Shown here: positions 60,186 through 64,000 of the stretch, in pieces
How the letters are laid out: every line of letters begins with the position of its first letter
How positions within the stretch are numbered: position 1 is the first letter of the stretch
Notes under the pieces: generated by a model
Database searches by the model: none
Seen by the model: only the letters and a program-made list of their open reading frames with translations
What the model was told of the DNA's origin: nothing
Made by a program: the position numbers and the translations under genes
Assembly: GCA_023428025.1 (NCBI GenBank)
Contig: JAEYZN010000039.1
Location: 1 to 64,000, forward strand
DNA from: Bacillota bacterium
GTDB taxonomy: Bacteria; Bacillota; Clostridia; Christensenellales; SZUA-584
DNA: 64,000 bases
Reading direction: 5' to 3'

Positions 60186-60391
60186 ATATATTTTACATTT
60201 AATCTTAAATTTTTTTATTCCGGAAGAGGAGTGCCGTCTATAGGCAATAAAGCGTCTTCATGCAGCGTGTGAAGGATGCTTTCACCCTGTCGCGCGAAAT
60301 AAATACGGATATTTCCACGTTGAAAACGCCGTCCATTCATGTTAAGATATGCGGCGGTTATCAATTATTTTATCTGCATAGGGAGAGTTAA

Positions 60392-60955
60392 ATGGCAACT
60401 GACAAGATTGAGACAGGCATCGCGAACGCGGGACCTCTGGGCCTTCTGGGCTTTGGCATGACGACCGTCCTGCTGAATCTGCACAACGCGAACATCATCC
60501 CCTTATCCGGCATGATCCTGGCGATGGGGCTTTGCCTTGGCGGCGCGGCGCAGATCATCGCCGGAATACTGGAATTCAAACGCAACAACATGTTCGGCGG
60601 CACGGCTTTCACGGCCTACGGATTCTTCTGGTGGTCGCTGGTGCTCGTCTGGACGAATCCTTTCGGCGGCATTGAGAAGGCCGGCGAGACGGGTATGGGC
60701 TTCTATCTGCTGCTGTGGTGCATCTTCACGGCATTCATGTTCATCGGCACGCTCAAGCACAACCGCGCGACGCAGGTCGTGTTCCTGTCGCTGACGCTGC
60801 TGTTCGGGCTGCTGGCCGCGGGGGATTTTACCGGCGCGGCTGTCGTCAAGGTGATCGCGGGATGGGTCGGCATAGTCTGCGGCGCCTCCGCGGTCTACAA
60901 CTGCCTCGCGCAGATCGTCAACCACGAATACGGCAAAAAGATGCTGCCGCTGTAA
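60392..60955 (+). CDS. SatP/YaaH-family acetate (monocarboxylate) transporter
   Basis: 187 residues, AGGGAGAG ribosome site. Six membrane helices; the signature NAGPLGLLGFGMTT, the GGAAQIIAGILEFKRNNMFG TAFTAYGFFW segment (split) and TNPFG are diagnostic of GPR1/FUN34/YaaH proteins. They carry acetate or succinate with protons. The last residues are basic. It is divergent from the XRE pair. Confidence 0.9.
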   Translation: MATDKIETGIANAGPLGLLGFGMTTVLLNLHNANIIPLSGMILAMGLCLGGAAQIIAGILEFKRNNMFGGTAFTAYGFFWWSLVLVWTNPFGGIEKAGETGMGFYLLLWCIFTAFMFIGTLKHNRATQVVFLSLTLLFGLLAAGDFTGAAVVKVIAGWVGIVCGASAVYNCLAQIVNHEYGKKMLPL

Positions 60956-61094
60956 CGTCATCCTCATAAAAGCTTTGCTGAGAAGAACAGCCGGTTTTCC
61001 GCTATTTGTGCTGGATACCGGCTGTTTATTTCATCGTTATATAACGGACCTGAACCTTTGTCTGCCGCGCCACCCGGTGATTGCGGCAGGCGCG

Positions 61095-61616
61095 CTATTC
61101 AGGTTGTTGCAGCCTGTGCGCGAACAGGGGCGCGTATACCAGCCGTCCGTTTTCACGGCGGCTTTCAAACAGCACCACCTCGTCCGCGGTGAACACATGG
61201 CGGCCTTCGGGGATGCGGCTGATGTCGCCGTGCGGCTGGTAATCCCGCGCGAGCGTGATGTGCGGACGGAAGCCTCGGGTCTCCCGCATGTAACCCCGCT
61301 TCTCCAGCACCGCCTCGGTCCGGTCCGCCAGCGCCGCCAGCTTGTCGGTCTCTCCCGCCACCCGAGCAGACACGATGCCGCTTTTGTTGAACATGTGCGC
61401 CGCGCCGCATTCCAGCGTGAACGCCTCCCCGCCCGCTTCCGTGATGGCATCGCACAAACCGGAGACGCTGGCGGGCGGCAGCTCGCCCAGAAACCTCAGC
61501 GTGATGTGCAGGTTGTCCGCATGGGTGAAGCGCCCCCGGCCCAGCCTTCGCAGCTCGTCCTGCAGCGCCGTCAGATAGTCCGTGCAGCCCGCCCTGATGC
61601 CGATGAACAAACGCAT
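61095..61616 (-). CDS. thpR: RNA 2',3'-cyclic phosphodiesterase (LigT/2H)
   Basis: 173 residues. The two HxT motifs are NLHITLRFLGEL and FRPHITLARDYQ, about 80 apart, as in the 2H family. It hydrolyses 2',3'-cyclic ends of RNA. The start MRLFIGIRAGCTDYLTALQD is normal for ThpR. The gene is single. Confidence 0.88.
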   Translation of the reverse strand: MRLFIGIRAGCTDYLTALQDELRRLGRGRFTHADNLHITLRFLGELPPASVSGLCDAITEAGGEAFTLECGAAHMFNKSGIVSARVAGETDKLAALADRTEAVLEKRGYMRETRGFRPHITLARDYQPHGDISRIPEGRHVFTADEVVLFESRRENGRLVYAPLFAHRLQQPE

Positions 61617-61819
61617 GATCCATCCCCTTTTCCCGTTGTTTTTGATTCCAGTATATCAGAAAAACACAACCCCATCCTGTCAAAATAAAAAAACCATTGA
61701 CCGCGCCCGCGTTCCATGGTATATTATACTTTATGCAAATATGTAATATATTGTATTATTTGTATATTTATGATAGCACAAAAATAAACATTTGTCAATA
61801 GGTTTTTGGAGGTGTTTTC

Positions 61820-62296
61820 ATGGATCTGATGCGCATTCAACCGGCGGCGATGGCGGAAGGCCTGCTCAAATGCAACGCGGTCACCGCCAGATACGGCCTG
61901 CGCCTCTCGGAAACGGACGCAAGGGCGCTGGCGGAGACACAGGCCCGCATGCTGAAAGCGGCGGGGCGCGTGGCGTTCGCGGGCGGCGTGCTGGAGGAGC
62001 TGATTCTGGCGTTCTGCGACTCGCCGTACCTCCAGCAGGACAGCTACGCGGAGACGCTGGCCGAGTTGGTCGCGGCGTTCTACGACTTCAAGAACGAGAC
62101 GCTGGACGAGATCGACGACGCGGAGGCCATCGCGCTGATGAAGCGGCTGTTCGACGGGGATTACTGCGAGGGCAGTCTGGACCGGCTGCGCGAGGAGCTG
62201 CTGCCCGAGGCCGCGCGGAACGTGCGCGCGGGTCTGCCGCCCGAACTCAAGCTCAGCGGCGGCGACGAGGAGCCGGAGGACGAGTATGACGAATAA
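61820..62296 (+). CDS. DUF6323-like protein
   Basis: 158 residues after GGAGG. MDLMRIQPAAMAEGLLKCNA, ETDARALAETQARMLKAAGR, LEELILAFCDSPYLQQDSYA and FYDFKNETLDEIDDAEAIAL fit DUF6323. No catalytic site. It overlaps the next gene by 11 bp; both are always seen as a pair in Clostridia. A helical scaffold is likely; the function is not known. Confidence 0.72.
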   Translation: MDLMRIQPAAMAEGLLKCNAVTARYGLRLSETDARALAETQARMLKAAGRVAFAGGVLEELILAFCDSPYLQQDSYAETLAELVAAFYDFKNETLDEIDDAEAIALMKRLFDGDYCEGSLDRLREELLPEAARNVRAGLPPELKLSGGDEEPEDEYDE

Positions 62297-63587
62297 GCCC
62301 TCGGATAAGCCCGCCATCGGCGGCGCTCTGCCCCCGCTGCGTACCGGCGCGGGCCAATATGTGCAGGCGTTGCTCACGGCGGGCGAAGCCGCCGGGCGCG
62401 TGTCCCTGGCGCAGGCACGGGATGTACGCCTTAGTCTGGAGCGCATGCTCACCGGCCTGGCAGTGACGTATACCTTCGGCGCGAGCAGCTCCATGCCCGC
62501 ACAGCCGGCACAGCAGCTGCTGTCCTCCGCCGCGTACGCCATGGGCCTCGCGCTCAAAGCAGGCCCGTCGCCCGTCGCCGCGCTGGAGCGCCTGCTGTCC
62601 ACGCCGCCCGACACGCTGCGCCGCGAGGGGATCGGCCTCATTGACGCCATGGTACGCCGCGCTGGCGACAGGCTCGCCGCACTGCAGGCCGCGCCCGTCA
62701 CCCACAACCGCGCGTATCTGGACACCCTGAATCACGGCCTGCCGCTATTCTTCTCGTCGTACGACAAGGCGTACGCCGCGCACGAGTCGCCCGGTTCCAT
62801 CGACTATCCGCTCTGCGTGGATGTGGGTCGCCTGACGGGCATCGAGTATACGGACGCGTACATCGAAACACTGGCCGTCGAGGCCGCGTTGCTGTCGCGC
62901 TGGCCGCAGCAGGCCATCGACGCGCTGCTGCGCGGCTACAGCCCCGGCTGGCGGGACCTGCTGGTGAACGCGTACGCGCAGACGCTGACGAACGCGCTGG
63001 GCCGCGTGCTGTGCGGCCATGACATCGCGCGCCTCGACCTGTCGGAGGCCGACCGGGCGTTTCTCTCGCAGCGGCTGGGCCCGCTGTCCCCCGCGCGGCT
63101 GCGCGCCATGCTGGGCGTGGCGCTGGGGCGGCTGGCGCTGGATGCTGCGGGCCTCGCTTACGCGCAGCGGGCTTTGCCCGGCATCGCGGCGTCCGTCAGG
63201 GCGGCGCTGGACACCGGCCACCCGGAGACGGTGTTCGTCACCCCCGCCGCGCCGGCCGCCGCGCCGGCGCGTTTCATCGACGGGCTGGGCATGGACGACG
63301 ACGCTTTCCGCGCGCTCACCGAAGCTGTGCGCGAATGCCGCCATGTATCCGATAAGCTGGCGCTCATCCGCCGCCACGTCAAAAGCCTTTCCGACCTCGC
63401 CGACCTGCTGGGCGCGGATGTGCTCTCAGGCAACGAGTTCGAGCCGCTGTTCACCGGACTGGATGAGGTGACGCTGCGGCAGCTGGCGGCTCTCGTGCCG
63501 GAGGACGGGTTCCATGCCACCGTTGCCGAGCGGGAATGGCACAACGCGCTGGCAGCTTATATCAAACAGTGCGAAGAGATCCGCTGA
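62286..63587 (+). CDS. DUF6179-like protein
   Basis: 433 residues. The start has no strong site because it is coupled to the previous gene (11-bp overlap). VSLAQARDVRLSLERMLTGL, YTFGASSSMPAQPAQQLLSS and LFFSSYDKAYAAHESPGSID fit DUF6179, with long amphipathic helices throughout. No membrane segment, metal site or nucleotide motif is visible. Members of this family are paired with DUF6323. Function is unknown. Confidence 0.7.
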   Translation: MTNKPSDKPAIGGALPPLRTGAGQYVQALLTAGEAAGRVSLAQARDVRLSLERMLTGLAVTYTFGASSSMPAQPAQQLLSSAAYAMGLALKAGPSPVAALERLLSTPPDTLRREGIGLIDAMVRRAGDRLAALQAAPVTHNRAYLDTLNHGLPLFFSSYDKAYAAHESPGSIDYPLCVDVGRLTGIEYTDAYIETLAVEAALLSRWPQQAIDALLRGYSPGWRDLLVNAYAQTLTNALGRVLCGHDIARLDLSEADRAFLSQRLGPLSPARLRAMLGVALGRLALDAAGLAYAQRALPGIAASVRAALDTGHPETVFVTPAAPAAAPARFIDGLGMDDDAFRALTEAVRECRHVSDKLALIRRHVKSLSDLADLLGADVLSGNEFEPLFTGLDEVTLRQLAALVPEDGFHATVAEREWHNALAAYIKQCEEIR

Positions 63588-63604
63588 TAACCGGATGATT
63601 GAAC

Positions 63605-63633
63605 AAAAAAGGCCGCCGATTGCCGACAGCCTT
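63605..63633 (-). terminator. Terminator of the DUF4430 gene
   Basis: On the minus strand AAGGCTGTCGG-caat-CGGCGGCCTT with G-U pairs and six T after it, 30 bp past the stop. Confidence 0.65.
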
Positions 63634-63663
63634 GTATCTCTGGTTCAGAAGTTCGCCGCTGGC

Positions 63664-64000
63664 TTACTTCACCGAGACATACCCGTTGTTGTAATCGCCG
63701 TAAATAAATTCCACCACGTCATTGTCCGCCAGCGCCTGCGTGCCCATGCCGAGCTCCGACAAAGCCTGGTTGACATAGAACATCCAGAAGTTCGGGTTCT
63801 CACTGACGAGGTCGCCAATGCCGTTCAGGAACATGCTCTCCGGCGTCTGCTCGTCCACGACGTCCAGCGTCAGCTTTTTGGCTTCCGCGGCGGCCTTCAA
63901 TGCCATGTACACCGTGGGGCTGTCGTCCACCACCTTCACCTTGTCGTCAAACAGCTTCTCTCCGTCCATGGTCACGATACGCAGCGCCACCGTCGTCGCC
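63664..64000 (-). CDS. DUF4430 protein, 5' end outside window
   Basis: The open frame reaches the right edge; a GTG at 63990 is not a credible start because the domain strand (VALRIVTMDGEKLFDDKVKV) extends upstream. The DUF4430 pattern TVYMALKAAAEAKKLTLDVV, SMFLNGIGDLVSENPNFWMF YVNQALSELG (split) and a final beta pair is complete. Such domains resemble the C-terminal part of transcobalamin and occur in secreted or lipid-anchored proteins; the missing part should hold the signal sequence. Confidence 0.8.
   Translation of the reverse strand, partial: ATTVALRIVTMDGEKLFDDKVKVVDDSPTVYMALKAAAEAKKLTLDVVDEQTPESMFLNGIGDLVSENPNFWMFYVNQALSELGMGTQALADNDVVEFIYGDYNNGYVSVK

Noticed and set aside
1..64000. 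tRNA or rRNA genes
   Set aside because: No T-loop GTTCRANYC context with a CCA-stem or rRNA-conserved block was found by eye on either strand.

Overview
The window reads as chromosome of a moderately GC-rich, anaerobic, low-GC-phylum (Bacillota, Clostridia-like) bacterium. Signs of this are a pilin-type/Cna-B surface protein, a guanidine-I riboswitch in front of a Gdx exporter, a BlaI-BlaR1 pair, the RNA-polymerase recycling ATPase HelD, several ferredoxin- and flavodoxin-type proteins, a CD1871A-type CXXC micro-protein, and the DUF6323/DUF6179 pair. No rRNA, tRNA or CRISPR array was recognised. The assignment is an inference from gene content.

Region 1 (1-5.9 kb) holds a very large secreted adhesin on the minus strand, running off the left edge and ending there in near-identical 120-residue repeats. 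It is divergent from a large helix-turn-helix regulator. Region 2 (5.9-11.0 kb) is a gene graveyard around a mobile element: a fucI remnant, a ribbon-helix-helix protein coupled to a large serine recombinase, the C-terminal third of feoB starting abruptly just after the recombinase, an orphan VbhA-type antitoxin with only the tail of its Fic toxin, a second feoB scrap, and a TetR gene with an in-frame stop but an intact promoter-operator.

Region 3 (11-20.5 kb) has an FMN reductase, an acyltransferase, a MerR-ABC exporter operon with a 19-bp-spacer promoter, and a blaI-blaR1 pair whose 3' part has been tandemly duplicated into an extra lipoprotein gene. A VanH-like dehydrogenase follows. Region 4 (20.5-32.5 kb) is ordinary metabolism and regulation: a GltD-like oxidoreductase, an HDOD protein, a WYL regulator and SDR/SnoaL/Dabb operon sharing a 22-bp site, a DUF134 regulator, a methyltransferase, a flavodoxin-like reductase, DUF1385, an alpha/beta hydrolase, a PAS histidine kinase and an SseB-like protein with a His/Cys-rich loop.

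Region 5 (32.5-48.4 kb) mixes small accessory genes (XRE regulator, unknown ORFs, Mrr endonuclease) with housekeeping genes (DEAD-box helicase, deoC, Gdx, MFS, cyclase, EFR1 flavodoxin-ferredoxin, C45 hydrolase, YmaF, MORN lipoprotein, ferritin-like protein). Region 6 (48.5-51 kb) is DUF554 followed by phage and plasmid-like debris. Region 7 (51-64 kb) carries helD, an amidohydrolase, a TlpA/CXXC/4Fe-4S redox operon, a GyrI-like gene with an internal stop, a membrane protein-XRE pair, a SatP-type transporter, thpR, the DUF6323/DUF6179 pair and a DUF4430 protein cut by the right edge.

Genes are mostly single or in operons of two to four. The recurring theme is small autoregulated modules (TetR, MerR, BlaI, WYL, DUF134, XRE), most with a readable operator next to or over their promoter. 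Decay is also frequent: at least eight broken genes are visible.
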